A stretch of 51,454 nucleotides of DNA from contig NZ_PRLC01000019.1 of assembly GCF_003287455.1 (NCBI RefSeq), forward strand, positions 1-51,454. The letters run 5' to 3'. This DNA comes from Faecalibacterium hattorii. GTDB lineage: Bacteria; Bacillota; Clostridia; Oscillospirales; Ruminococcaceae. This document shows, in pieces, positions 24,720 through 33,131 of this stretch. A program made the translations under genes and the position numbers. The number at the start of each line of letters is the position of its first letter. The first letter of the stretch is position 1. The notes beneath the pieces were generated by a model. The model did not search any database and had not been told where the DNA came from. It was given only the letters and a program-made list of their open reading frames with translations.

Positions 24720-24902
24720 GCAGCGGTCCTGTTTTATAAGCCAATCTTCACACAGCCGCTGGGCTTCGTCCTTTGTGCAGCAGGTGCAGTTGAAAAGTTT
24801 GCCACGGATGGAACAGTAAGTGTAGTGTACCTTCGGGACTCCATTGGCATCTCGAAAATCAACGCAGCGTTCCTCACCGGGCAGCAGATAGATCGTATCC
24901 AC
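24708..24902 (-). CDS. Hypothetical 64-residue cysteine-rich protein
   Basis: A small frame starting at GTG 24902 behind AGGAG (minus strand). It has seven cysteines, including CTCC near residue 40, and a sequence like MDTIYLLPGEERCVDFRDAN at the start. No family is recognised. The cysteines could bind zinc. It ends at the tail of repeat copy B and diverges from the XRE regulator gene. Confidence 0.5.
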   Translation of the reverse strand: MDTIYLLPGEERCVDFRDANGVPKVHYTYCSIRGKLFNCTCCTKDEAQRLCEDWLIKQDRCYIN

Positions 24903-25103
24903 GTTCAGCAGCTCCTATCTTTTATCTTCGGTCATGTGCAAACGACACAACGCTTGTTATTGTACCATGTGCTGTCTCAAAAGACCATTGCCTTTTTGAC
25001 CAAAGATACGCACAAAAATTTTCCGTCTTAAAAGCACCCGATTGGCGTTGAATAAATGCTGATTGATTGTGTATAACAAAAAATGCGACAGGTATGCTAT
25101 TGG

Positions 25104-25118
25104 TGTGTAATAAACACA
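25104..25118. promoter_or_regulatory. Inverted repeat upstream of the XRE gene
   Basis: TGTGT (25104-25108) and ACACA (25114-25118) flank AATAA, 20 bases before the XRE start. Its position suits an autoregulatory operator. Support is only the short palindrome. Confidence 0.3.
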
Positions 25119-25137
25119 AACAGAATGTGAGGTCGCT

Positions 25138-25470
25138 ATGAATACGCTTTTGGGTCAACGAATACGAGAACAGCGCAGGGAAAAAGGCTGGACGATTGAA
25201 CAGTTTGCAGAACGGGTCGATTTATCGGCAAATTATGTTGGAGATTTAGAGCGCGGAGTAAAAATCCCCAAACTGGAAACCTTTATCCGAATCGTAGAGG
25301 TGTTGGACGTATCTGCTGATGTGCTTATTCGGGATTCCGTTCCATCCGCATCCCATGTGGCAGATGACGAACTGAGCAGAAAGCTGAGCCAGCTCACACC
25401 GGGGCAGAAGAAAGCTGCCATTGACATTCTGAATGCATACACCGACAACATTCCCTATATTACAAAATAA
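25138..25470 (+). CDS. XRE-family transcriptional regulator
   Basis: A 110-residue protein with an N-terminal Cro/CI helix-turn-helix (LGQRIREQRREKGWTIEQFA, then LSANYVGDLERGVKIPKLET, residues 4-60) and a short helical C-terminus. Such genes often control ICE excision or cargo. ATG 25138 follows GTGAGGTCGCT, a weak ribosome-binding site. A short palindrome lies in its promoter region. Confidence 0.85.
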   Translation: MNTLLGQRIREQRREKGWTIEQFAERVDLSANYVGDLERGVKIPKLETFIRIVEVLDVSADVLIRDSVPSASHVADDELSRKLSQLTPGQKKAAIDILNAYTDNIPYITK

Positions 25471-25591
25471 CACCTATGTCAAAGAACGCCAGCAAACGTG
25501 CTGACGCTCTTTCTTTTTGCCCACAAATAGTCTATAATCAACACTATAAGCGTGCATATAACGCTAACAGTGAGTGTTTGAGGTGAACGAC

Positions 25592-26095
25592 ATGACAATC
25601 CTACCCAATATCGAAGAAGCAATGGAAGATGCCCGGAATGGAAAGCTGAGTCCGTATTGGCAGAACGACCTATACCGTGAATGTCACCGTCAGAAGTTAT
25701 CGGACGAAGAACAGCAGGCTCTTTCGGAACTGGAGCGCATTTTGTCCGAAACTCCACAATGGAGCAGCGAAGAAGAATTGCATCATGACATGGCGAACAT
25801 CGGCGGCAGAGTCTGGTACTGCCACTACTGGGAGGAACACTACTCCATGGTGCAGTTGACGGAAGATCGCAACGGCAGATTTAATACTGCCTACGTTCTG
25901 GACAGAAACACTTCCCCGGAAATGCGCCGGGAGGCTGCACTGCTGGCGCAGAAGGAGCTTGCGGAATGTATGCAGAAATGGGGCATTACGCTTCTGGATG
26001 CGCCTGTTCCTGAACAGATGAAGTACGATTCTCTTGCAGAAGCCGCTTCTCACCTCATGCAAGTTTTGAACGACCCAGAGCACATCACCGGGTAA
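25592..26095 (+). CDS. Hypothetical 167-residue ICE protein
   Basis: A soluble acidic protein (starts MTILPNIEEAMEDARNGKLS; middle GGRVWYCHYWEEHYSMVQLT). It has no signal peptide or membrane segment and I recognise no family. GAGGTG lies 10 bases before ATG 25592. A short hairpin (GCGTCCC/GGGATGC, 26099-26115) follows the stop and may be a weak terminator. Confidence 0.55.
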   Translation: MTILPNIEEAMEDARNGKLSPYWQNDLYRECHRQKLSDEEQQALSELERILSETPQWSSEEELHHDMANIGGRVWYCHYWEEHYSMVQLTEDRNGRFNTAYVLDRNTSPEMRREAALLAQKELAECMQKWGITLLDAPVPEQMKYDSLAEAASHLMQVLNDPEHITG

Positions 26096-26456
26096 AAAGC
26101 GTCCCGAAGGGATGCGCAGCCTGCATTGGAAAATGCAGATTAAAGGGGCTTGGGGCATTCCCCAACAAGCGTTTTGCAACGCAAAATAAGCAGATGTATA
26201 TACGTCTGCACTGCTTGCTGGTACAATGTCACCGATGAAACAAAAATAGTTTCATCAAAGACGGTTATATGGTTGTGCCGATTTCCAAAACATAGTAATA
26301 TTGAAGTACTAACTGGGGCTGAAAGTGGCAAAACTGCTTACTTGGTTTCCATTCAGGAATTACTAACAGCGTAGACCGTTCGTTCGCTTCGTATACCGTC
26401 AGCGTCACAAATTGACACCAATTTATCATTCTTCACGAAGTATGTGCTAAAATCTC
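26096..26456. other. Intergenic stretch with short hairpins, no convincing gene
   Basis: After the weak hairpin at 26099-26115 and a second (CTGCATT/AATGCAG, about 26122-26139), the region is mixed sequence. A 74-residue frame at 26150-26374 ends in SGKTAYLVSIQELLTA. I cannot tie it to a family and it lacks a good ribosome-binding site. It may contain decayed ICE sequence. Confidence 0.3.
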
Positions 26457-26485
26457 TTGACAGCACCTCACAAAATATGTTATCT
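26457..26485 (+). promoter_or_regulatory. Promoter of the FMN-binding lipoprotein gene
   Basis: TTGACA (26457-26462) and TTATCT (26480-26485) are separated by 17 bases. The -35 is consensus and the -10 moderate. The leader to the start at 26563 is about 70 bases. Confidence 0.5.
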
Positions 26486-26562
26486 TTTGTAAACATCCCT
26501 GAAAAGATATGACCTTTTCTGGGGACCGAACACAAACCGATTTTTCTCTGGAGGAAAGACCC

Positions 26563-27900
26563 ATGAAACAGGAGATCATCCGCAAACTGAGCGCTGCCGT
26601 GGCCATGAGCCTCGTTGTTGGCGTTTCTCTGGCCGCGTGCGGCGGCGGCAGCAGCTCCACCGCCGCTGGTGTGACTAAGACCGGCTCTGCCGAAGGCTTT
26701 GGCGGTGCTGTCACCGCCACCCTGACCGTGGATGCCAACGGCACCGTTACCGACTGCAAGCTGGAAGGCGCACAGGAGACCGAGAGCATCGGCGGCGCTG
26801 CACTGGAAGAGCTGTCCAAGCAGGTCGTGGCCGCCAACGGCCCCGCCATCGACGGCGTTGCCGGTGCCACGGTGACCACCAAGGCCGTCCGGAAGGCCGT
26901 TGCCGCCGCACTGGGTGTGGAGCTGGCCGAAGAAGCCCCCGCCGACTCTGCTGCCGCAGCCCCCGCTGAGCCCGCCGCCATCGTCCCGGTGGAAGGCGGC
27001 ATCCAGATCGGTCAGGCCTATGCTGCCGCCCACGGCACCAAGTGCTTCACCGAAGCGGTGGCTGTGGTGAAGAATGACGTCATCCTCGCCGCCTACCTCG
27101 ACGATTTCCAGTTCACCAGCGCCGATGCAGGCGTGACCGCTGTGCCCAACTCCGACTCCGACTTTGCCGCAGGCTACGCCGAGGGCAAGGTGCTGATGTC
27201 CAAGCGGGCCAACGCCGATTATTACAGCAAGATGATGGCTGAAAAGGGCGGCTCCACGGTCGCTCTGGATGCAAACTTCGACGCCATCCAGAACTTTGCC
27301 GTCGGCAAGACCATCTCCGAGCTGGAGGATGTAGCCGCCAAGGGTGCCGAGGCTGTGGACGCCGTCTCCGGCGCAACGCTGGTGGATACCGCCGGTTATC
27401 TCTCTGCCATCGTGGATGCAGCCAAAAACGCCCAGACCACGCAGGCCGTGGAGTTCAACGGCAGCTCCGAGGACCTGAAGCTGAATGTGGTCTATGGGGC
27501 CGCACACGGCACCAAGTGCTTCACCTCCGGCGCTGTCGCCACCGCCGGGGACACCATCGTGCTGAGCTACATTGACGAGTTCCAGTTTGCCGGTTCGGAC
27601 GCCGGGGTCGTCGGTGTGCCCAACTCCGATTCTGACTTCGGCGCAGGCTACGCCGAGGGCAAGGTGCTGATGTCCAAGCGGGTCAACGCCGATTACTACA
27701 GCAAGATGATGGCCGAAAAGGCTGGTTCCACCGTTTCGCTGGATGCCAACTACGACGCCATCCAGAACCACGTGAACGGCATGAGCATTGCCGACGCCGA
27801 GGCTCTGAGCAAAGATGAAAAGGCTGTGGACGCCGTTTCCGGTGCCACGCTGGTGGATACTGCCGGCTACGTTGGTGTGCTGGTGGATGCCGCAAAGTAA
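26563..27900 (+). CDS. Extracellular FMN-binding lipoprotein with three domains
   Basis: A 445-residue lipoprotein with lipobox LAAC near residue 26, then an FMN-binding domain (about 40-115) and two tandem, nearly identical domains (about 145-285 and 305-445). Each domain ends in a motif fitting the ApbE flavinylation signal D-x-x-(S/A)-G-A-T: DGVAGAT (about 96), DAVSGAT (about 266) and DAVSGAT (about 424). Covalent flavin on the threonines is therefore likely. This resembles PplA of Gram-positive extracellular electron transfer in arrangement only. It could pass electrons to extracellular acceptors, including O2. GGAGG precedes ATG 26563. Confidence 0.82.
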   Translation: MKQEIIRKLSAAVAMSLVVGVSLAACGGGSSSTAAGVTKTGSAEGFGGAVTATLTVDANGTVTDCKLEGAQETESIGGAALEELSKQVVAANGPAIDGVAGATVTTKAVRKAVAAALGVELAEEAPADSAAAAPAEPAAIVPVEGGIQIGQAYAAAHGTKCFTEAVAVVKNDVILAAYLDDFQFTSADAGVTAVPNSDSDFAAGYAEGKVLMSKRANADYYSKMMAEKGGSTVALDANFDAIQNFAVGKTISELEDVAAKGAEAVDAVSGATLVDTAGYLSAIVDAAKNAQTTQAVEFNGSSEDLKLNVVYGAAHGTKCFTSGAVATAGDTIVLSYIDEFQFAGSDAGVVGVPNSDSDFGAGYAEGKVLMSKRVNADYYSKMMAEKAGSTVSLDANYDAIQNHVNGMSIADAEALSKDEKAVDAVSGATLVDTAGYVGVLVDAAK

Positions 27901-27929
27901 GGCAAGAAAAATAACGTTCCTCTGAACAC

Positions 27930-27967
27930 AGCAGCGCCCGCCGGGAGATCTCCCGGCGGGCGCTGCT
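27930..27967. terminator. 38-base perfect palindrome, terminator
   Basis: AGCAGCGCCCGCCGGGAGA (27930-27948) is followed by its exact reverse complement (27949-27967), then TATTTATT. It ends the lipoprotein transcript. The perfect, loopless palindrome is unusually strong and could also block transcripts from the minus-strand island. Confidence 0.75.
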
Positions 27968-28001
27968 TATTTATTATACTCTGCATGAGCCGCCTCCTTC
28001 C

Positions 28002-28100
28002 TTACGCAAACACGCCGAACAGCTTCGCCATCCGGGACAGAAGCATAAACAGCTGTGAGAAAAGAGACAGTGCCGATGCAGTTGTAGTAAGAAACGCCAT
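28002..28100 (-). CDS. Possible 32-residue hydrophobic small protein
   Basis: On the minus strand, GAGAGG precedes ATG (28100) of MAFLTTTASALSLFSQLFML and 12 more residues. The peptide is amphipathic to hydrophobic with a single likely membrane helix. It follows the truncated YgbA-like gene. It is not a family I know and it may be a relic. Confidence 0.25.
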   Translation of the reverse strand: MAFLTTTASALSLFSQLFMLLSRMAKLFGVFA

Positions 28101-28130
28101 TGTGCCTCTCGGAAAGGATTCAAAGTGCCA

Positions 28131-28289
28131 CTAAATTTTCCCGTGCAGGCATCTGTCCCGCCGCTCTCTGGCGTATTCCAGCAGTGCATTGCACGCCGGA
28201 CAAAGCGCCTCGCCCCTTGTCCCATGCACGCCACAACAATACCGGCGCACCATGAGGGTAACGGTTTCGATCTCCTTTTCCTTGTTCAA
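28131..28289 (-). pseudogene. Truncated YgbA-like (nitrous-oxide-stimulated promoter family) protein
   Basis: A 52-residue frame from TTG 28289 (AAAGGA upstream). It contains ETVTLMVRRYCCGVHG, then LCPACNALLEYARERRDRC, matching the N-terminal half of the YgbA/NO-stimulated family (PF11756-type). It stops at HGKI; the usual second half with further cysteines and the RYSGPRM-like end is missing. YgbA-type genes respond to nitrosative stress in enterobacteria. This copy is probably non-functional but fits the theme of the island beside it. Confidence 0.55.
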
Positions 28290-28347
28290 GTTCTGAAGTC
28301 CTTTCTGTTTTATACATAGTTAGTCAACTCTAATCATCTGGTAGAAG

Positions 28348-28381
28348 AAAAGGCAGGCCACCTGTATGTAGTCTGCCTTTT
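28348..28381. terminator. Terminator downstream of ferritin, possibly bidirectional
   Basis: AAAAGGCAG (28348-28356) pairs with CTGCCTTTT (28373-28381). On the minus strand the arm ends in a T-run, which suits termination of the ferritin transcript. Confidence 0.55.
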
Positions 28382-28413
28382 GCCTGATGCGAAAGCCCGC
28401 AGACACGCGGGGC

Positions 28414-28923
28414 TTACAGCACCAGCGAGGGCGCGGTGTAGACCCGTGCCTTCAGCTCGCTGTTTAGCATATACAGCCCCTTGCTGTCACCGCCGAACAG
28501 ATCCATCTTGGTAATGAGGTCAGCGGCGTTCTTCTCCTCCTCACCCTGTTCCTTGATGAACCAGTCCAGCATCTGCATGGTGCGGAAGTCCCTGACCTCG
28601 TATGCGGCGGCGTAGATGGCATTGATGCTGGCGGTGACCAGCATCTCGTGTTCCAGTGCTCTTTTCAGCGGGGCCGTGTGGTCGCCTCGTTCCCACTCCG
28701 GCTTTGCGATAGCCTCAAAGGTGACGCCCTCGCCGTTATTCTGCAAATACTGACAAAACAGCATGGCGTGATCCCGTTCCTCCTGCGCCTGTACCCGGTA
28801 CCAGTTCTCAAAGCCGTCCAGTCCGACGGCGGCGTAGTAGTTGGCAAAGTCCAGATACAGATAGGCGGAGTAGAACTCCTTATTGATCTGCTCGTTGAGC
28901 AGAAGAGATACGTTAGCGTTCAT
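28414..28923 (-). CDS. ftnA: Ferritin
   Basis: A 169-residue bacterial ferritin that oxidises and stores iron, using H2O2 or O2 at a diiron centre. Ligand motifs are visible: EFYSAYLY near residue 17, EERDHAMLF near 50 and EQGEEEKNAADL near 127. GGAGGAG before ATG 28923 fixes the start; a longer upstream frame belongs to a broken Fur-type gene. It limits Fenton chemistry beside the oxygen-handling genes. Confidence 0.93.
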   Translation of the reverse strand: MNANVSLLLNEQINKEFYSAYLYLDFANYYAAVGLDGFENWYRVQAQEERDHAMLFCQYLQNNGEGVTFEAIAKPEWERGDHTAPLKRALEHEMLVTASINAIYAAAYEVRDFRTMQMLDWFIKEQGEEEKNAADLITKMDLFGGDSKGLYMLNSELKARVYTAPSLVL

Positions 28924-29099
28924 GATACTTCTCCTCCATAAGATTGTCTTTTCCTGCTCCCGGCATGGGGGCAGATATACCGTACCCAGAGCGATGCTGG
29001 GATGCTCCCTTTTTTCATCTCCAGGAACACCTGCTCCGCCTTGGGATGCTGCTGCAGCTCCGTTACGGCGGCCAATATCTCCTCTGCGTATTTTGGCAT
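28924..29099 (-). pseudogene. Broken Fur/PerR-family regulator gene
   Basis: On the minus strand ATG 29099 opens MPKYAEEILAAVTELQQHPK and AEQVFLEMKK, the Fur/PerR N-terminal domain. The frame is then lost in a run of A and G. In the shifted frame HPSIALGTVY appears, the Fur helix-turn-helix signature, before the sequence breaks off at the ferritin ribosome-binding site. The dimerisation and metal-binding half is absent. Ferritin is thus transcribed through the relic of what was probably its own peroxide or iron regulator. Confidence 0.65.
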
Positions 29100-29146
29100 A
29101 CCGCCAATTCTCCAAATGCAAGAATGAACCTTATTATTTTGCTTTT

Positions 29147-29174
29147 ATTATACCTATATTTTTTTCTCTGTCAA
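29147..29174 (-). promoter_or_regulatory. Consensus promoter of the fur-remnant/ferritin unit
   Basis: On the minus strand TTGACA (29174-29169) and TATAAT (29152-29147) are both perfect, with a 16-base spacer. The surrounding A/T-rich sequence could carry a PerR-like box, but I see no clear palindrome. Without the regulator the promoter may be constitutive. Confidence 0.7.
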
Positions 29175-29280
29175 CAACCACAAAGGGCTTGTGCTCCAAA
29201 AGCTGCCTCGAAGCCGATTTTTTCAAATTATGTGCCGCCGTCACAGTAAAACCGCTTGTCACGCGGTAATACTACGCATA

Positions 29281-29317
29281 AAAGCACAGCCGCAGAGTAC
29301 ATCTGTGGCTGTGCTTT
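29281..29317. terminator. Terminator downstream of trxB, possibly bidirectional
   Basis: AAAGCACAGCC (29281-29291) pairs with GGCTGTGCTTT (29307-29317), extended by CAGA/TCTG in the arms. The 29318-29493 stretch between it and trxB holds no recognisable gene. Confidence 0.65.
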
Positions 29318-29493
29318 GTGTTCAGTTGCTCACTGTTGTGTGGACTGGATATGGAGAGACAACATATCTCCCGATCTTACATGGGTTATCTTATCTGCCA
29401 TCATTCTGGCAGTTTGCCTTGCAGATATGTCGGCATCCCCACTGCGGTCGTATCCGGCCTGACCTTAAACATGGCTTTTTCAATCTACCTCCC

Positions 29494-30423
29494 TTATCGG
29501 TTTTCCGCGATATATTTCTCCGCCATGTGGACTGCCACCGCGCCGTCCGCCACGGCGGTGACCACCTGACGGAGGGGCTTCGTCCTCACGTCGCCCACGG
29601 CGTATACGCCGGGAATACTGGTTTCCGTGGTCTCTCCGGCCACGATATAGCCGCCGCCGTCCAGCGCCAGTTGACCCACCGCCAGCGCCGTGGCGGGCTG
29701 TCGGCCCACGCTGACAAATACGCCGTCGCAGTCCACCACGCTTTCCTCACCGGTGACGGTGTCCCGCAGGCGGACGCCGGTCAGCCTGTCCCCGGAAAGC
29801 AACGCGGAAACGACGCTGTTCCAACGGAATTCCACGTTTTCGGCCTGTGCCAGCGGCTCGTGATAGATCTTGGTGGCCCGCAGGGTGTCTCTGCGGTGGA
29901 CGAGGATCACTTTTTTCGCCACGCGGCTGAGAAGGAGGGCATCTGCCGCGGCGGAATTGCCGCCGCCCACCACGACCACCGTTTTGCCCTTGTAAAACAT
30001 CCCGTCGCAGGCGGCGCAGTAGGCCACGCCCCGGCCCAACAGCTCCGTCTCTCCGGCAACGCCCAGCGTTCTGGGGTCTGCGCCGGTGGCCAGCACCACG
30101 GTTTTCCCCCGGAAGATCCCCTCGCTGGTCTCCACGAGCTTGGGAACCGCCGTCAGATCCATGCGGAGAACTTCCGCGTATTCGCTGCGTGCCCCAAAAC
30201 GCTCCGCCTGCTTTTGCATATTCTCCGCCAGAGAGAAGCCGTCGATCCCGTTCTCAAAGCCGGGGTAGTTGTCGATCTGCTCGGTCAGGGCCATCTGCCC
30301 ACCGGCGGACAGTTTTTCCAGCACGATGGTGTCCAGCCCCGCCCGTGCCGCGTACAGGGCAGCGGTGTAGCCGCCCGGTCCGCCGCCCACCACGAGCATA
30401 TCATAAACATGATTGTTGTTCAT
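29494..30423 (-). CDS. trxB: Thioredoxin-disulfide reductase
   Basis: A 309-residue FAD enzyme that passes electrons to thioredoxin. It has an N-terminal FAD motif GGGPGGYTAALYAARAG, the redox-active CAACDG near residue 135, an NAD(P)H-binding GGGNSAAADALLL near 155 and the C-terminal FAD motif GVYAVGDVR near 278. It lies 14 bases after trxA, so the pair is co-transcribed. It is the last gene of the island's main minus-strand block. Confidence 0.94.
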   Translation of the reverse strand: MNNNHVYDMLVVGGGPGGYTAALYAARAGLDTIVLEKLSAGGQMALTEQIDNYPGFENGIDGFSLAENMQKQAERFGARSEYAEVLRMDLTAVPKLVETSEGIFRGKTVVLATGADPRTLGVAGETELLGRGVAYCAACDGMFYKGKTVVVVGGGNSAAADALLLSRVAKKVILVHRRDTLRATKIYHEPLAQAENVEFRWNSVVSALLSGDRLTGVRLRDTVTGEESVVDCDGVFVSVGRQPATALAVGQLALDGGGYIVAGETTETSIPGVYAVGDVRTKPLRQVVTAVADGAVAVHMAEKYIAENR

Positions 30424-30437
30424 ATCTGAACCCTCCG

Positions 30438-30761
30438 TTATTTCGCCAAGGCTTCCTGAATGAAACGGTCGATTTCTGCCTTTGAGCCGGGCGCGATGAT
30501 GGAATCCACGGCCTTTCCGTTCCGGTACAGCACCAGAGTTGGGATGTCCTCGATCCCCTCGGCCCCCGCCAGCTGCGGCTCCTCGTCAATATTGATCTTG
30601 CCGACAGCAAGGCTGTCCGCGTATTCCTCTCCAATCTTCTCATACGCAGGGCCGATCCTCCGGCAATAGCTGCACCAGGGCGCCCAGAAATCTACCAAAA
30701 CAGGCTTTTCCTCCCGGATCAACTGCTTAAACTGCTCCTGATTCATATTCATAGCTGCCAT
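30438..30761 (-). CDS. trxA: Thioredoxin with WCSYC active site
   Basis: A 107-residue thioredoxin fold. The active site is WCSYC (Cys30, Cys33) instead of the common WCGPC, and the cis-proline segment is DIPTLVLYRNG. The altered dipeptide should change the redox potential. GGAG upstream supports the first ATG. The gene is paired with trxB and follows a flavodiiron protein at a gap of about 160 bases. Confidence 0.92.
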   Translation of the reverse strand: MAAMNMNQEQFKQLIREEKPVLVDFWAPWCSYCRRIGPAYEKIGEEYADSLAVGKINIDEEPQLAGAEGIEDIPTLVLYRNGKAVDSIIAPGSKAEIDRFIQEALAK

Positions 30762-30922
30762 ATCTGTCAGCTCCTTTCCTTTGTTTGGGTATTCTCAAGA
30801 CTCCAGTCTCGCCCCACACCACATTGTGACCTCATCCTGAGATGACGGTACTCTGCCCTTGGGACATAAAGCAGATGAGTAAGACCATCATCTGTACGAA
30901 AATAGCTGCGGTTTGTTGCAGC

Positions 30923-32104
30923 TTATTCTGCGCAGAGCTCAGCCACCAGAGCGTCCATCTGCGCTTCGCTGGTTTGGTTCAATGCACCACGCAGAGACAC
31001 TACCGTTTCGTAAAGGTGGATATCCTTCATCTCCTCCAATTTGGTGCGCATCAGCCGCGCGGCATCAGGTGCCCAAGAGCCGTCTTCAATAAGGCCAACC
31101 CGGCGGTTTCGGAATCCCTTTGTCCGTAAATGTTCCAAAAACTCCCTCATGGGCGGAAACAGTCCTCCGTCATAGGTGGCGCTGGCTAAAACCAACTTCC
31201 CGCAGTAGAACGCACTGGCAACAGCGTAGGAAAGATCTGTCACAGTGAGATCACATATGTTGACCTGTACGCCTTTTTTCTCTAATTTACCCTTGAGGGT
31301 CTTCGCCGCATGGGCAGTATTTCCATGGATGGATGCGTGGGCAATCAGTATGCTCTCCGATTCTTCTGGTTCCCATTGTGACCAGAGATCATAGAACCGC
31401 AGACACTCCTCCAGCCCTTCTGTAAGCACGGGACCGTGGAGCGGGCAGATTGTTTTGATCTCCAGTGCGGAGATTTTTTTCAGCAGCGCCTGCACCTGTG
31501 CGCCATATTTCCCGATAATATTGTAATAATACCGTCGGGCCTGCGGCACCCAGGGGGCACGGGCAGTCCGTTCCAGTGAGCCAAAGCGTCCGAAGGCATC
31601 CGCCGAGAACAGGATTTTTTCCGTTTCCTCATACGCCGTCATCACCTCCGGCCAGTGTACCATCGGCGCCAGCAGAAAGCGCAGCCGGTGCAAACCCAAG
31701 GAAAGCGTATCTCTTTCGCCAACCTCCAGCATACGGTCTTCCGACAATGCACCTGTGCCGAAGAACTGCTTGATCAGGGTAAATGTTTTCGCGTTTCCCA
31801 CGATCTTCATCTCCGGGTACTTTTGTGCCAGCCGCATGAGACTGCCGGAATGATCCGGCTCCATGTGTGTGACCACAAGATAGTCGGGCCTGCGCCCCTC
31901 CAACACCCGTGCCACATTGGAAAGCCATTCTTCCGTTGCCCGTGCGTCCACGCTGTCTATCACGGCAATCTTCTCATCCAGAATGACATAGGAGTTGTAG
32001 CTCACTCCCATAGGCTGGACGGGGTACTGGTTTTCAAAGAGTGCCAATGTGTTATCATCCACCCCTACATAGCGGATGGCATCTGTTACCGTTTGGATAG
32101 CCAT
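30923..32104 (-). CDS. fprA: Flavodiiron protein (O2/NO reductase), copy 1
   Basis: A 393-residue class A flavodiiron protein. The beta-lactamase-like domain keeps all diiron ligands: His80, Glu82, Asp84, His85 (HMEPDH), His150, Asp169 and His223. A flavodoxin-like domain starts near residue 252 (LIAHASIHGNTA) and should bind FMN. There is no C-terminal rubredoxin, so it needs a separate electron donor. It reduces O2 to water or NO to N2O. It lies 129 bases downstream of the nitroreductase. Confidence 0.94.
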   Translation of the reverse strand: MAIQTVTDAIRYVGVDDNTLALFENQYPVQPMGVSYNSYVILDEKIAVIDSVDARATEEWLSNVARVLEGRRPDYLVVTHMEPDHSGSLMRLAQKYPEMKIVGNAKTFTLIKQFFGTGALSEDRMLEVGERDTLSLGLHRLRFLLAPMVHWPEVMTAYEETEKILFSADAFGRFGSLERTARAPWVPQARRYYYNIIGKYGAQVQALLKKISALEIKTICPLHGPVLTEGLEECLRFYDLWSQWEPEESESILIAHASIHGNTAHAAKTLKGKLEKKGVQVNICDLTVTDLSYAVASAFYCGKLVLASATYDGGLFPPMREFLEHLRTKGFRNRRVGLIEDGSWAPDAARLMRTKLEEMKDIHLYETVVSLRGALNQTSEAQMDALVAELCAE

Positions 32105-32233
32105 ATAAAATATACCTCCTATTTTCCTTACTCAGACTCTGACTGATAGGTTCTTCTTTTCTAACGAAACATACGCTCAACCGCGGATCGACGGTCGCGC
32201 ATTTCACCGTTGCCTTGCTTCCCCCCAGAGTCG

Positions 32234-33097
32234 TTACATGTGGTACACCGCAGCGGGGCGAAGTCCTTCCGGCAGGCCGTCGGGCGCAGCAGGTGAAAGT
32301 TCCCAGCGTACCTGCCCCGCCCACTGGGAGGCGACAGCGGAGAAGTGGAGCATGACAATACCGAGATCCAATGCGGCATCCAAATTATCGGTGTAGGCAT
32401 CCTCCTGCTGCACCAAATAGATGCTGTGGTCCTGCACAAGGAAGCCATAGGGCTGACGGTTGAGATAGCTGGGGGAGAGCGAAGCGGCGTAGACGGACTG
32501 CCAGAGCATATCGTCGTAGAAGTCCATCATCTCGTCAAGCCCAGACTTGTTGCTCCAGCTCCCCATGTGAACCAAATCGTGCACGCCCTTTTTGGGCGCG
32601 TAGTACTGCTGCTCGGCCCGCACATCGATCTGAGACATACTTAGGATATTCAGCCGCAGCTTTTTTGCGGTCTTTTCCCCGTAGCCAAAGGCAACGATTG
32701 CCGCCACCTCTAACGGGGTGGCGAGAGACAGTGCCTTTTTGATTTTGTCGCTGTCGGTGAAGGTCATCCAGCAGGTGTCAATGTCCAACTCAGTCAGCTT
32801 GAGGACGAGATCTTCCATCATGTAGCCGGCGTTAATGGCCGCATAGGAATGCGGGGCAGACATAAGGAGCAGGTAGTGCGGTGCTCCGATGAGAAATTGA
32901 TTATAGCCCGCTGAGCTCTCCAGCGCCGGCTGTGCATCCTTGTCCAAGACGATCAACTCCGTTGCAATCTCCGGGACAAGACGGGGGCAGGTCTTTTCAT
33001 AGTAGGATCTGAGCTGGCCGATAGCCTCGCTCGGAACTTCCTTTTCGCGGAATGCGTGAACGGATCTGCGATTTTGAATCATAGCGCTGTAATTCAT
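32234..33097 (-). CDS. Nitroreductase-family FMN oxidoreductase
   Basis: A 287-residue protein. The N-terminal RRSVHAFREK is the FMN-phosphate-binding arginine motif of nitroreductases. The body fits the two-lobed family (GYMMEDLVLKLTELDIDTCW near 100; NRQPYGFLVQDHSIY near 225). The substrate is unknown; it might reduce quinones, nitro compounds or flavins. It is 34 bases after nrdB, probably in the same transcript. Confidence 0.8.
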   Translation of the reverse strand: MNYSAMIQNRRSVHAFREKEVPSEAIGQLRSYYEKTCPRLVPEIATELIVLDKDAQPALESSAGYNQFLIGAPHYLLLMSAPHSYAAINAGYMMEDLVLKLTELDIDTCWMTFTDSDKIKKALSLATPLEVAAIVAFGYGEKTAKKLRLNILSMSQIDVRAEQQYYAPKKGVHDLVHMGSWSNKSGLDEMMDFYDDMLWQSVYAASLSPSYLNRQPYGFLVQDHSIYLVQQEDAYTDNLDAALDLGIVMLHFSAVASQWAGQVRWELSPAAPDGLPEGLRPAAVYHM

Positions 33098-33131
33098 AGT
33101 AATATCTCCTATTCTGATGTCTTTGGTTTTC

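Noticed and set aside
28924-29121. Ferritin with a 66-residue N-terminal extension
   Set aside because: The extension is a shifted frame of the broken Fur-type gene; a strong ribosome-binding site precedes the internal ATG at 28923.
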